From Nannocystis bainbridge (GTDB lineage: Bacteria > Myxococcota_A > Polyangia > Nannocystales > Nannocystaceae): a stretch of 64,000 nucleotides of DNA. The notes beneath the pieces were generated by a model. That model saw nothing but the letters and a program-made list of their open reading frames with translations, was not told the origin of the DNA and did not search any database. The stretch spans positions 1,798,001-1,862,000 of the forward strand of contig NZ_JAQNDL010000003.1 of NCBI RefSeq assembly GCF_028368995.1, given 5' to 3'. Below, piece by piece: positions 34,772 through 42,983 of the stretch (position 1 is its first letter; every line of letters starts with the position of its first letter). Made by a program: the position numbers and the translations under genes.

Positions 34772-36232
34772 TCACCCGGTCCCGCGCGCGGATCCACGAC
34801 GCGCGGCCACGTCCGCCAGCGCCCGGGCGATGCGCGCGACCGCGTCGTCGGGGCCGAAGGTGCGGAGAAACTGCGAGGGCGAGAACGCCGGCGCGATCGT
34901 CAGCAGCGCGCGGCCGTGGTCGGCGGCGCGCTCGTGCTCGTCCATCCACCAGGCGGCGGCGATCGCCAGCACGAGCGCGAACGGATAGCGCGGCTTGATC
35001 GCCACCGCCTGCTCCGCGGCCGCCAGCGCCTCGCGGTACTCGCCGCGCACGAATTGAGCCGCCGCGAGCCCGGCGACGAAGGCCCCCGGCCCGAGCCGAC
35101 AGGCCTGACGCATGCGCAGCAGCCCCTCGTCGACCTGCCCGGTGATGAGCAGCACCTGCCCGAGCAGCGCCTGCGCCGACGCGAAGCTGGGGTTGTGACC
35201 GATCGCTCGCTGCAGCGAGACCACCGCGAGGTCGTGCTGGCCGCGCGCCTGCTGATAGCGACCGACGAGGTAGTGGCCCTCGGCCATGTGCGGCGACAAT
35301 TCGATGCACCGCTCGGCGCACGCCGCGAGCCGGTCGAGCGCCGGCGACTCCGGACCCCATTGATTCAAGATCGCGTCATAGGCGGCGAGCCCGAGCCCGT
35401 AGTGCGCCAGCACCAGCGTCGGCTCGCGCGCCAGCGCAGCCGCGAATTCGCCCTGGGCGCGGGCGTTGGCCGCCCGCTCGCGGGCCGCGTGCAGCGAAAA
35501 GGCGCGGTGCGCCAGCTCCCACGCCGGCAGGCCGACCGGCTGCGAGTCGGGCGCGAGACCGGCGTGCACGCTGGCGATCAGCAGCGGGTACGCCGCGGCG
35601 ACGATGCGCTGACAGATCTCGTCCTGCACCTCGAACAGCGCGTCGCGCGGGAAATCATAGGTTTCGGCCCACAGGCAGTGACCGTTCGCAGTATCGGCGA
35701 CGCAGGCCGTGATGCGCCAGACGGCGCCCGCCGAGCGCAGCTTGGCGTCGACGAGGAACCGCGCCCCGAGCCGCTCCCCCAGCGCCTGGGCGTCGCAGGC
35801 GAGCGCGCGACTGCCTCGAGTCGAGGCGCTGGCGATCACCGGGAACCAGCACCAGCGAGAGAACAGGACCACGAGGTCGTGGCTGATGCCGGCGGCGATG
35901 TCGGCGGCGCGTGGATCGGCGTCGAGGGCCACGAGCGGCAGCACCGCGATCGCCGGCCGCAGCAAGACGCGAGCGATCCGCTCGGTCGTCGCGCTCCACT
36001 CGAGATAGACCGTCGCTGCCTCGGTGCGATTGCTGACCTCGAGCCGGGCCAGCACCGCGGCCACGTGCGTGCGGACCGTCTCGCCCGAGATCCCGAGGAC
36101 CTGACCGATCTCGGGGTTGGTGAGCCCGCGCGCGACCAACTGCAGCACCTCGCGCTGCCGCGGCGACAGCACCACGTCGAGGCTCTGCGAGCGCTCCGGG
36201 CCGGCCCCCGTCCTGTCGCTCCGCGAGTTCAC
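34772..36232 (-). CDS. LuxR-HTH regulator with TolB-like and TPR domains
   Basis: A 486-residue protein. Uniquely placed N-terminal LuxR-type helix-turn-helix (LSPRQREVLQLVARGLTNPEIGQVLGISGETVRTHVAAVLARLEV, about residues 20-70), instead of the usual C-terminal position. Next a TolB_N/FlgO-like module (PAIAVLPLVALDADP, GISHDLVVLFSRW, GARFLVDAKLRSAGAVWRITACVADTANGHCLWAETY), familiar from HilA- or CadC-like regulators and adenylate-cyclase relatives, then five or more TPRs (HYLVGRYQQARGQHDLAVVSLQRAIGHNPSFASAQALLGQVL). No membrane segment. Start ATG 36232. Target genes unknown; adjacent discoidin gene runs the same way 69 bp downstream and may be co-transcribed. Confidence 0.85.
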   Translation of the reverse strand: MNSRSDRTGAGPERSQSLDVVLSPRQREVLQLVARGLTNPEIGQVLGISGETVRTHVAAVLARLEVSNRTEAATVYLEWSATTERIARVLLRPAIAVLPLVALDADPRAADIAAGISHDLVVLFSRWCWFPVIASASTRGSRALACDAQALGERLGARFLVDAKLRSAGAVWRITACVADTANGHCLWAETYDFPRDALFEVQDEICQRIVAAAYPLLIASVHAGLAPDSQPVGLPAWELAHRAFSLHAARERAANARAQGEFAAALAREPTLVLAHYGLGLAAYDAILNQWGPESPALDRLAACAERCIELSPHMAEGHYLVGRYQQARGQHDLAVVSLQRAIGHNPSFASAQALLGQVLLITGQVDEGLLRMRQACRLGPGAFVAGLAAAQFVRGEYREALAAAEQAVAIKPRYPFALVLAIAAAWWMDEHERAADHGRALLTIAPAFSPSQFLRTFGPDDAVARIARALADVAARRGSARGTG

Positions 36233-36697
36233 GACTCACAGCAGTCCGGCACCGAGGCCCTCGCCGCCGCGCCCTCGCCCCTGCCTGCGAGCGACGCACA
36301 CGACCTCCAGCTCTCGCCACCGAGCGCGAACATGCCGTCAATGTATCGCGGCCCGCCGCGGCGAGGAAACCGGCCGCGCGGTCGCCGTGACGAGGCGCGC
36401 GCCGTTTCGCCAGGCTCGCCCACGCGCGGCCCGGCGAGCTCCTGCGAGCGAATCTGGGCCGCGCCTCCACGGTCGAGGCGATGGTCACCGTCGCGCGGAA
36501 CTTGAGCGCCTTCACCAGCGCTCCAAGACAGGGGTGAGCCCGCGCGTCCGGAGGAGATCATGCATCACGGTGCACGCATCTGACAGTGATACTCGGTGGA
36601 AGTGACCGGATGCTATGCGAGCGGCTCGACTTCAAGATCCTGTTCCGCGGGCCCCTCGAAGCGGCATCCATGATGAACGAGCGCACCGATCCAACGC
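36233..36697. other. Intergenic region with one copy of the LERLHQ-SKT repeat
   Basis: No gene. Near 36505-36545 the sequence encodes LERLHQRSKTGV in one frame, matching the inverted-repeat arms at 49159-49487 (DLERLHQLSKTQV). The rest shows nothing I recognise. Confidence 0.4.
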
Positions 36698-36844
36698 GAA
36701 GCCGACACCGTCGCCGCCGACATGGATTACGACACGCACACCCTCGTCGAGGGCTGTCGCAAGGTCGGCCTGGCGCCGCATCTCTCCTTGAATCCGGGCC
36801 GAAGTGCGGCCACCGACAGCCGCTTCCAGATCGAGGCTCCGAGG
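36698..36844 (+). pseudogene. Transposase remnant (IS5/IS1182-like)
   Basis: About 49 codons, EADTVAADMDYDTHTLVEGCR then KVGLAPHLSLNPGRSAATDSRF, resemble the DKGYDT...VxGLR..GVTPHVARN..GRSAIDGRTTRHPGYA segment of DDE transposases of the IS5/IS1182 group. The catalytic DK is now DM, and both ends are missing; reading continues into unrelated sequence. A dead fragment. Confidence 0.5.
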
Positions 36845-36980
36845 ACCTCGATAACAATCAGGGCACTAAACATTGTTATGGGCCGCAGATGGCGAGCATC
36901 CCGAGAGATGGAACGAACGCCGCCCGGATGGTTGCGCCCACAAACCCCCTCGGGTGATACTGCGCGAGGATGACCCGCGC

Positions 36981-38432
36981 ATGTCACAACCTTTGAGCGT
37001 CGTCGAGCTCGAGAACCTCCTCGGCCCGCACCTGCACATGGCCCAAGCGGGCCTCGCTCCGCCGCTGCTGCTCACTGATCGGTACGAGGTCCAGAAGATC
37101 GTGGGCAAGGGCGCGCGCGGCCTCGTCTGCAAAGGCCGCGACGTCCGGCTCGACCGCGACGTCGCCGTCAAGCTGTACCCTGCCGACCCGGCTCTCATCC
37201 GCGAAGTCGAGGCCGAAGCCAAGGCGCTGGCTCGCCTGCGCCACCCCAACATCATCGGCGTGTACGACGCCGGTCAGGCCGAGTTCCTGCTCGGAGAGCA
37301 CTCCGTGTCCTGCCTGCTGCTCGCCATGGAGTTCGTCGAGGGCGCCAACGCACGCGTGTGGCTGCAGCGTGCGGAGCGGCGCCCGCGAGAGATTGTCGCC
37401 CTGTTCCTCGCCGCCGGTGACGGCCTCGCCGCCGCCCATGCGGCCGCCACCGTGCACCGCGACATCAAGCCCGAGAACATCATGGTCGACGCCCACGGTG
37501 TCCCGCGCGTCGTCGATTTCGGCCTCGCCCGGGCAGCATCCGCCAGCCCTAGCGCGCCTGCCGGCCCCGGCCATACCCAATTCGGAACGATTACGGGCAC
37601 CCTCGAGTACATGGCTCCCGAGGCCCGTAGCGGCCTCGCCGACGAGAATAGCGATCAGTTCTCGTTCGCCGTCGCTCTGTGGGAGGCCCTGACCGGTCGC
37701 CTCCCCTACGATCCCCACCGCGGCGAATGGCGCCTCGCCGACAGCCCCGACTTCCACGGCGCCGAGCTGCTGCCCCGCCGGCTGGCGGCCCCGTTGCGCC
37801 GCGCCCTCAGCCACAGCGCCGGCAAGCGGCACCGCGACCTCGCCGCTCTGCTCGACGCCCTCCGACGGGCCCAGGCCCGCCGCATCACCTGGCTGGTGTG
37901 GAGCGCCGCCGCGACGGTCGCCGTGCTCGTAGTGATCTGGCAGGCGAGCCCCGCGAGCGCCGACCCCGAGCCCGCACGTCCGCCCACCACCACCGTTGCC
38001 AGCATCGACCCGCCCGCTCCTGTCCCCACCTCCGCCCCGGTCCCCGCCGTCGCGCGCGAGGCCTTCCTCGCCTACCTCGCCACCATCCGCGCCTATAACC
38101 GCCACGACGCGGACGCCTACTTCTCCGGTTTCCTCTCGCCGATGGACTGCTTCTACAGCGTCGCCGGAGCCTACGTCCGCGCTCGTCGTAAGAAGCTCGC
38201 CGGCTACATCGAGGTCAGCGAGTCCGACCTCGAGCTCATCTCGACCGACGGCGCCGGCACCGTGACCTTCTGCGAGCGCGGCCAGTTCGACTACGAGAGC
38301 GGCCGCGGCCGGGTCCGCCACGGCAAGGCGATCGTGATGCGCAAGGTCGACGGTGCCTGGAAGATCGCGGTCGAAACCACCCGCAAGCACACCGAGTGCT
38401 TCGTGTCCCCGTGCGCTCCGCGCGACGGCTGA
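36981..38432 (+). CDS. Transmembrane Ser/Thr kinase with extracytoplasmic NTF2-like domain
   Basis: A 483-residue Hanks-type kinase. Catalytic domain about 35-300: GKGARGLVCKG (a P-loop variant with Arg in the Gly-rich loop), VAVKLYP, AMEFVEGANARVW, HRDIKPENIMV, DFGLARA, GTLEYMAPEARSG. A single membrane helix, ITWLVWSAAATVAVLVVIW, is followed by a Pro/Thr-rich linker and a C-terminal domain (AFLAYLATIRAYNRHDADAYFSGF, MDCFYSVAGAYVRARRKKLAGYIE) of the SnoaL/NTF2 type with two conserved-looking Cys in CFVSPCAP. Start ATG 36981. It lies directly upstream of the ECF-like sigma factor and viperin operon on the same strand and may sense and signal to them. Confidence 0.88.
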   Translation: MSQPLSVVELENLLGPHLHMAQAGLAPPLLLTDRYEVQKIVGKGARGLVCKGRDVRLDRDVAVKLYPADPALIREVEAEAKALARLRHPNIIGVYDAGQAEFLLGEHSVSCLLLAMEFVEGANARVWLQRAERRPREIVALFLAAGDGLAAAHAAATVHRDIKPENIMVDAHGVPRVVDFGLARAASASPSAPAGPGHTQFGTITGTLEYMAPEARSGLADENSDQFSFAVALWEALTGRLPYDPHRGEWRLADSPDFHGAELLPRRLAAPLRRALSHSAGKRHRDLAALLDALRRAQARRITWLVWSAAATVAVLVVIWQASPASADPEPARPPTTTVASIDPPAPVPTSAPVPAVAREAFLAYLATIRAYNRHDADAYFSGFLSPMDCFYSVAGAYVRARRKKLAGYIEVSESDLELISTDGAGTVTFCERGQFDYESGRGRVRHGKAIVMRKVDGAWKIAVETTRKHTECFVSPCAPRDG

Positions 38433-38530
38433 AACCCTCGCGGACAGCGTTCATTCGGCTTTTTTTGCGATCCGTGAGCCGTTCGCCGCCGGTTTTCCCA
38501 CTATGGCGGACAGGAAGGCAAGCGAAGCCG

Positions 38531-39070
38531 ATGACCACCACCTCGACCATGACTCTGCACGCCCGCGTCGCCCGCGACCATTGGGCCCGGCTCAAGAGCT
38601 ACTTCCGTAGCAAGGTCCCCGAGCCCGACTGCTACGACCTCGTCCAGCAGACCCTCGCCGAGCTCGTGAATTGCGACCTCGCGGCCGTCCGGAACATGAA
38701 AGCGTACGTCATGCGCGTGGCCCACAACGTGCTCATCGCTTACATCAACGAGCACAAGGCCAAGATGGTCGCTTTCGACAGCGATGTGCACAGCGTGATG
38801 AGCCCGCAGACCTCATTCAGCGCCCGCCTCGACAAGCGCAACCGCATCCTCAACGCCCTGCGCTCGCTCCCCCTCGCCCAGCAGGAGGCCGTCGAGCTGC
38901 GCCTGTGCGTGGGCCTCGAGCTGACCGAGATCGCCGAGGTGATGGAGCGCGGCCTCGCCACCGTCAAGCGCTACATCGAGGCTGGCACCGAGGAGCTGCG
39001 CACGTCGCTGCGTGGCATCGTGCCCGGTGACCCCGCCGACGCCGTCGCTGACGCCTACCGCGCCAGCTAG
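38531..39070 (+). CDS. ECF-like RNA polymerase sigma factor
   Basis: A 179-residue sigma-70 family protein with only region 2 and region 4. Region 2: WARLKSYFRSKVPEPDCYDLVQQTLAELV and NMKAYVMRVAHNVLIAYINEHK. Region 4: ILNALRSLPLAQQEAVELRLCVGLELTEIAEVMERGLATVKRYIEAGTEELR. Such factors redirect polymerase to a small regulon on a signal, often controlled by an anti-sigma factor; none is adjacent, but a kinase-linked mechanism through the Ser/Thr kinase upstream (99 bp) is plausible. ATG 38531 with AGGAAGG about 16 bp upstream. It probably drives the viperin operon beginning 119 bp after its stop; inference from position. Confidence 0.85.
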   Translation: MTTTSTMTLHARVARDHWARLKSYFRSKVPEPDCYDLVQQTLAELVNCDLAAVRNMKAYVMRVAHNVLIAYINEHKAKMVAFDSDVHSVMSPQTSFSARLDKRNRILNALRSLPLAQQEAVELRLCVGLELTEIAEVMERGLATVKRYIEAGTEELRTSLRGIVPGDPADAVADAYRAS

Positions 39071-39078
39071 TCAGCCTG

Positions 39079-39096
39079 GGCCGCACGTGCGCGGCC
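39079..39096. terminator. GC hairpin after sigma factor gene
   Basis: GGCCGCACGTGCGCGGCC, a 6-bp GC stem with hexaloop, nine bases after the sigma-factor stop. Terminator-like in place and strength, but followed by CCCCTCC, not a T-run. Confidence 0.45.
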
Positions 39097-39130
39097 CCCC
39101 TCCATAGCAACAACCACCATCACATCGCTC

Positions 39131-39152
39131 CGTCCGACGCTCCTGTCGGACG
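39131..39152. promoter_or_regulatory. Perfect hairpin 37 bp before the viperin start
   Basis: CGTCCGAC-GCTCCT-GTCGGACG: an 8-bp perfect stem. It lies in the leader of the viperin gene just ahead of the AAGGAG ribosome site, so an operator or leader-RNA regulatory structure is likely. Confidence 0.5.
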
Positions 39153-39188
39153 AGCGCTGGCACAGCCATGAAAAGGAGCCGCCCCGCC

Positions 39189-40022
39189 ATGCCCATCGAG
39201 GGACCGATCAGCGTCAACTATCACCTGTACAAACCATGCAACTACCACTGTCAGTTCTGCTTCGCGACTTTCACCGACATCGAGGGCTCTCTGGATATCG
39301 CGGCGCAGCACCGTCTGCTGCGTCGTCTGCGTGAAGCCGGGTGCGAGAAGATCAACTTCGCCGGCGGCGAGCCGACCCTCTACCGCGGCCTCGGCGAGCT
39401 CCTGCACGCCGCCCGCGACCTCGGCTTCGTCACCGCCATCATCACAAATGGCGCCCGCCTCGCCGCATTATTGGACTCTCACAGCGACGACATCGACTGG
39501 GTCGGCCTCTCGATCGACTCCGCCGTCGAGGGGGTCCAGGCCAGCCTCGGCCGCGGCCGCGGCGACCACGTGGCCACCAGCCGCCGGCTCGCCCTCGCCG
39601 TCCACGACGCCGGCATCAAGCTCAAGCTCAACACCGTCGTCACCGCGCGCACCTGGCAGGAGGATATGCGCCCGCTGATCCGCGACCTCCGGCCGCATCG
39701 CTGGAAGGTGTTCCAGGTCCTGCCCGTCGGCGGCCAGAACGACAACAAGGTCGATTCTCTTCTGATCTCTCCCGCCCAGTTCGCCAGCTTCGTCGCGCGC
39801 CATACCGACCTGCCCGCGCGGCTCGCTCCCGTCGTCGAGGACAACGCGGCCATGACCGGCAGCTACGCGATGATCGACCCGCTCGGCCGCTTCTTCAGCA
39901 ACGTCGCCGGCCACCACACCTACAGCCGCCCAATCCTCGACGTCGGCGTAGCGACCGCCCTCCAGGAGTCACGTTTCATGCCACATCGCCTCATCCGTCG
40001 CGGGGGGGTATACTCATGGTAA
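39189..40022 (+). CDS. Prokaryotic viperin (antiviral radical SAM enzyme)
   Basis: A 277-residue radical SAM protein. The cluster motif KPCNYHCQFCFATF (CxxxCxxC) is in viperin context: NYHLYKPCNYHCQFCF. Then KINFAGGEPTLY, ITNGARL, VGLSIDS, KVFQVLPVGGQND and the viperin-type C-terminus (NAAMTGSYAMIDPLGRFF, GHHTYSRPILDVGV). Eukaryotic viperin and bacterial pVips convert CTP, GTP or UTP to 3'-deoxy-3',4'-didehydro analogues that terminate phage RNA synthesis. AAGGAG ten bases upstream supports ATG 39189; a further ATG is at 39168. Its stop overlaps the next start by 7 bp (ATGGTAA), coupling it to a nucleotide kinase. Which NTP is used cannot be read from the sequence. Confidence 0.88.
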   Translation: MPIEGPISVNYHLYKPCNYHCQFCFATFTDIEGSLDIAAQHRLLRRLREAGCEKINFAGGEPTLYRGLGELLHAARDLGFVTAIITNGARLAALLDSHSDDIDWVGLSIDSAVEGVQASLGRGRGDHVATSRRLALAVHDAGIKLKLNTVVTARTWQEDMRPLIRDLRPHRWKVFQVLPVGGQNDNKVDSLLISPAQFASFVARHTDLPARLAPVVEDNAAMTGSYAMIDPLGRFFSNVAGHHTYSRPILDVGVATALQESRFMPHRLIRRGGVYSW

Positions 40023-40588
40023 GCGCGACCCGAAACCCGCTCTACCTGTGCCTTTGCGGCCTGTCCGGTGCCGGCAAGGATACCGTCGGCGACCACCTCG
40101 AGCGCGCCCACGGCTTTCACCGCGTCGCCATCGCCGATCCGCTCAAGCGCCACGTCCAACAGCTGTTCGACCTCAGCGAGGATCAGTTGTGGGGCGAGCA
40201 GCGCAACACCCCGCACGCCCGCCTCGGCCGGACCCCGCGTGAGCTCTACCAGCTGTTCGGCGACATGTGCCGCGGCCTCGACCCCGAGATCTGGATCCGG
40301 CTGTGGTGCGACGCCGTGCGCACCGCCCTCGCCGGCGGTCACAGCGTCATCTGTACCGACCTGCGCACGCTGCCCGAGCTGCAGGCCGCGCGGGCCCGGG
40401 GCGCCCGCGTCTGGCGGGTCCTCCGGCCCGGCGCCGGCGCACCCGGCCGCGCCGGCGAGCACCCCACCGAACGCGCCCTCGCCGAGCTCGCCGACGACCA
40501 GTTCGACCGCTGCATCCGCAACGACGGCGACCTCGGTCACCTCCACCGTACCATCGCGTCGGCCCTCGCCGCCGAGGAGCTCACGTGA
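40016..40588 (+). CDS. Nucleoside-monophosphate kinase-like protein, viperin partner
   Basis: A 190-residue P-loop kinase. Walker A is GLSGAGKDTVGDHLERAHGF; a lid-type segment (LDPEIWIRLWCDAVRTALAGG) and SVICTDLRTLPEL strand follow, as in phage and bacterial deoxynucleoside-monophosphate or NMP kinases. In known pVip loci a nucleotide kinase neighbour probably supplies or converts the nucleotides that feed ddhNTP formation, and the same role is inferred here. It starts inside the viperin stop (7-bp overlap) and ends overlapping the next start by GTGA, so all three form one translationally coupled unit. Confidence 0.8.
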   Translation: MVSATRNPLYLCLCGLSGAGKDTVGDHLERAHGFHRVAIADPLKRHVQQLFDLSEDQLWGEQRNTPHARLGRTPRELYQLFGDMCRGLDPEIWIRLWCDAVRTALAGGHSVICTDLRTLPELQAARARGARVWRVLRPGAGAPGRAGEHPTERALAELADDQFDRCIRNDGDLGHLHRTIASALAAEELT

Positions 40589-40866
40589 CCCGCCTTGCCG
40601 ACACGGACCCCATCTCGCTCGCCAGCCTACCGCACCGCGGCATGGTGCAGCGAGCCCGCGATATCCTGCACCGAATCGCAGCGGGCGAGCCCTACGTCCG
40701 CTTCCATGGCAAGCGCCTACGCCACGACCGGACCCGCATCAGCGTCCCGCTCGGCCGGCACTACCGGCTTATCTTCCTCGACGACGGCGCCCGCCTGCGT
40801 CCGATCGCCTGCATGTCTCACTCCGCCTACAACGGCACGAAACCCGGCGCCCGCCGCCACTCCTGA
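40585..40866 (+). CDS. Small RelE/ParE-like basic protein in viperin operon
   Basis: A 93-residue basic protein starting with GTG 40585 overlapped with the kinase stop (GTGA). The core HGKRLRHDRTRISVPLGRHYRLIFLDDG...RPIACMSHSAYN follows the beta-sheet pattern of RelE/ParE superfamily toxins (R-I/V-x-x-x-x-RYRLIF), with several Arg and His that could act on RNA. No antitoxin gene is adjacent. An RNase role, a nucleotide-pocket accessory, or simply a structural resemblance are all open. The tight coupling to viperin is the notable point. Confidence 0.6.
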   Translation: MTRLADTDPISLASLPHRGMVQRARDILHRIAAGEPYVRFHGKRLRHDRTRISVPLGRHYRLIFLDDGARLRPIACMSHSAYNGTKPGARRHS

Positions 40867-40880
40867 TCGCTAGCGACTCG

Positions 40881-41075
40881 ATGCCGGACCGCCTGCTCCT
40901 CGTCAAGCAAGGATATCCCGGCGGGCCGCCGACATCGATCCCGCACGAGCTGAAATGGGCATACTGGTGCACCGCGTCCTCAGGCGCCAGGTTGATCGGC
41001 CGCTTGTTGAGCACGCAGCCGTCGTTCGTCGAGGCCATGCCTGCTTTCATCCCTGGATCGGCACATTCAATATAG
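40881..41075 (+). pseudogene. Fragment of paralogue of the 32362 protein
   Basis: Opening frame PDRLLLVKQGYPGGP...ELKWAYW matches the C-terminal 30 residues of the protein at 32362-32949 (SDRLLLVKQGPPGGP...LNWVYS) at amino acid and DNA level, then runs into unrelated sequence. N-terminal part missing. On the minus strand the same stretch holds a Cys/Pro-containing frame of uncertain meaning. Confidence 0.55.
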
Positions 41076-41463
41076 CGTTTGATGGACCTTCCCGATTCGC
41101 AGGGACGGCCCGTGGAATAATGTGCCAGCTCAATCGCCGAGTGCGCCCAGCGAACACCGGCGCACTCATCGTCCGCGCTCGGGAGCGTACCCGCTCGTGT
41201 CATCGCAGGGCCGACGGGGGTTCCGATCGGCGGCGAACACATACATGGCACGACGGCAGAGCCGCGTCGGGTTCTCTTGACATACAGTCGCGTCTGGTGG
41301 ACAAGTGACTCCGATGATCGGAGGGCCGACGTTGCTATGATGCGGGCGCTGGACGCACCTGCCTCATGGCGTGGGAGGCTCTGCCGAATATGAGTTCGGG
41401 GATTCGTCGCCAGGCGCCCCCGCAGCGAGAGCTCGCAGTCACGCCCGCGCAAGGGAGGACCAG
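41076..41463. other. Intergenic region upstream of PAS-PAS-STAS gene
   Basis: About 390 bp. Open frames are short and GC-driven. The promoter of the 41464 gene should lie in its right half; nothing else recognised. Confidence 0.35.
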
Positions 41464-42639
41464 GTGCTGAGTCACGAGAAGATGTTCCAGGCCTCCGCGG
41501 GGCTTCTGGCCGCCGTGGACACGAACGGCCACTTCCGCGCCCTGAACCCGACATGGGAGCGGATCCTCGGCTGGTCCCTCGACGAGCTGAAGAGCAGGCC
41601 GTTCATCGAGTTCGTCCATCCGAGCGACCGCGAGATCACCCTCGCCGAGGTGGCCCGCCTCCTCCAGGGCGACACGGTCGAGCGGTTCGACAACCGCTAC
41701 CTGTGCAAGGACGGCTCGTACAGGTGGCTCGCCTGGACCGCGCGGGTGGACACCGGCGACGAGCCGTCGGAGCAGCTCATTTATGCGTCGGCGATCGACG
41801 TGACGAGCGACCGCGAGCGGCCGTCGCAGCTCGATCCCACGCTGCAGGACGCCAAGGTCTACGAGAAGCTGTTCCGGGTCTCGGTGGGCCTCCTCGTCAC
41901 CCTGAACTCGAACGGGTACTTCCTCCACGCCAACCCGGCGTGGGGCCGGCTCCTCGGCTGGAGCCCCGACGAGATGACCGCCAAGCCGTTCATCGAGTTC
42001 GTCCACCCCGACGACCGCGAGGCGACCGCCGCCGAGGCCGCAGCCCTGTTCGAGGGCAAGATGACGATTCGCTTCGACAACCGCTATCAGTGCAAGGACG
42101 GCACATACAAGTGGCTCGCCTGGACCGCCTACCTGGATCCGAACGAGGACGAAGCGACCCGGCTCGTCTACGGCACGGCCCATGACGTCACCCCGTACAA
42201 GGAGCTGCTCGGCGAGTTCGAGCGCACGCTCGCACGGCTCCGCGACACGATGGAGGCGATGTCGACGCCGTTCATCCCGATCACCGAGCGGATCGTGGTC
42301 ATGCCGCTCGTGGGCCAGATGGACACCGACCGAATCCACCAGGTGATGACCGTCGCGCTCGAAGGCGTCCAGTCGACCCACGCTCAGGTGGTCATCCTCG
42401 ATGTGACGGGCCTGCGCGACCTCGACACCCTCGTCGCGCGCGCGCTGCTCGACACCGCCAAGGCGCTGCAACTGCTCGGTACAAAGACGATCCTTACCGG
42501 AATCCGACCCTCCCTGGCGCAGACGCTCGTCGGTCTCGGGCTCGACCTGGGTAGCATCATTACCAAGGGGACCCTCCAGAGCGCGATCGCGTCGGCGCTG
42601 AAGAATGAAGTGAGCTCGGGCAAGCCCAAGCCCTTCTGA
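41464..42639 (+). CDS. PAS-PAS-STAS signalling protein
   Basis: A 391-residue soluble sensor. Two PAS domains with PAC tails: SAGLLAAVDTNGHFRALNP/ERILGWSLDEL/RPFIEFVHPSDRE...NRYLCKDGSYRWLAW and a close repeat (VGLLVTLNSNGYFLHANP, GWSPDEM, NRYQCKDGTYKWLAW). A linker helix (ERTLARLRDTMEAM) leads to a STAS domain (about 280-380) with VILDVTGLRDLDTLVARALLDTA and ILTGIRPSLAQTL. GTG 41464 is preferred because GGGAGG ends 5 bp before it, although the open frame extends to 41371. Same architecture class as the genes at 68 and 47053; a duplicated PAS distinguishes this one. Confidence 0.88.
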   Translation: MLSHEKMFQASAGLLAAVDTNGHFRALNPTWERILGWSLDELKSRPFIEFVHPSDREITLAEVARLLQGDTVERFDNRYLCKDGSYRWLAWTARVDTGDEPSEQLIYASAIDVTSDRERPSQLDPTLQDAKVYEKLFRVSVGLLVTLNSNGYFLHANPAWGRLLGWSPDEMTAKPFIEFVHPDDREATAAEAAALFEGKMTIRFDNRYQCKDGTYKWLAWTAYLDPNEDEATRLVYGTAHDVTPYKELLGEFERTLARLRDTMEAMSTPFIPITERIVVMPLVGQMDTDRIHQVMTVALEGVQSTHAQVVILDVTGLRDLDTLVARALLDTAKALQLLGTKTILTGIRPSLAQTLVGLGLDLGSIITKGTLQSAIASALKNEVSSGKPKPF

Positions 42640-42983
42640 TCGCGTCGTTCGTGCGCGACAAGCACAGAAGTCACCTCAGGAGCACCTCATCAATTCCTGG
42701 ATACGGGTGCTCGTGAAACACGCACCGCTTGCCCCGATCGTCGAGGGTGGTGACGCCAGCCACCTCGCCACGAGAATCATCAGACCACGAGCACGAGGTC
42801 GATCGTCGCCCCGGCAGCTCCATTGCGATCCACGCTTTGGAGCCGCCGGGGAGACGCGCTCCCGAGCACTCGTGCGTGCCCGGAAGCGCCGATCTAACTG
42901 CTCCTACTGCTCGAAGCAGTGAAGTTTATCTAGAATTATTAGTTCATTTCAACGATTTAGCGGAGAGCGATATTGCGCCTCCA
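42640..42983. other. Intergenic with AT-rich end and attachment-like repeat
   Basis: About 345 bp. Contains the 17-bp repeat at 42902 and then an AT-rich stretch (GTTTATCTAGAATTATTAGTTC). No gene seen. Confidence 0.4.
42902..42918. repeat. 17-bp direct repeat, left copy (possible att site)
   Basis: TCCTACTGCTCGAAGCA, also at 49312-49328 in the same orientation, flanks a 6.4-kb decayed region and starts 66 bp from the integrase fragment. ACTGCT-CGA-AGCAGT here is an inverted repeat, as recombinase core sites often are. Confidence 0.45.

Noticed and set aside
38450..38472. T-run after the kinase gene as a terminator
   Set aside because: TTCGGCTTTTTTTGCG has no stem of useful length before the T-run.
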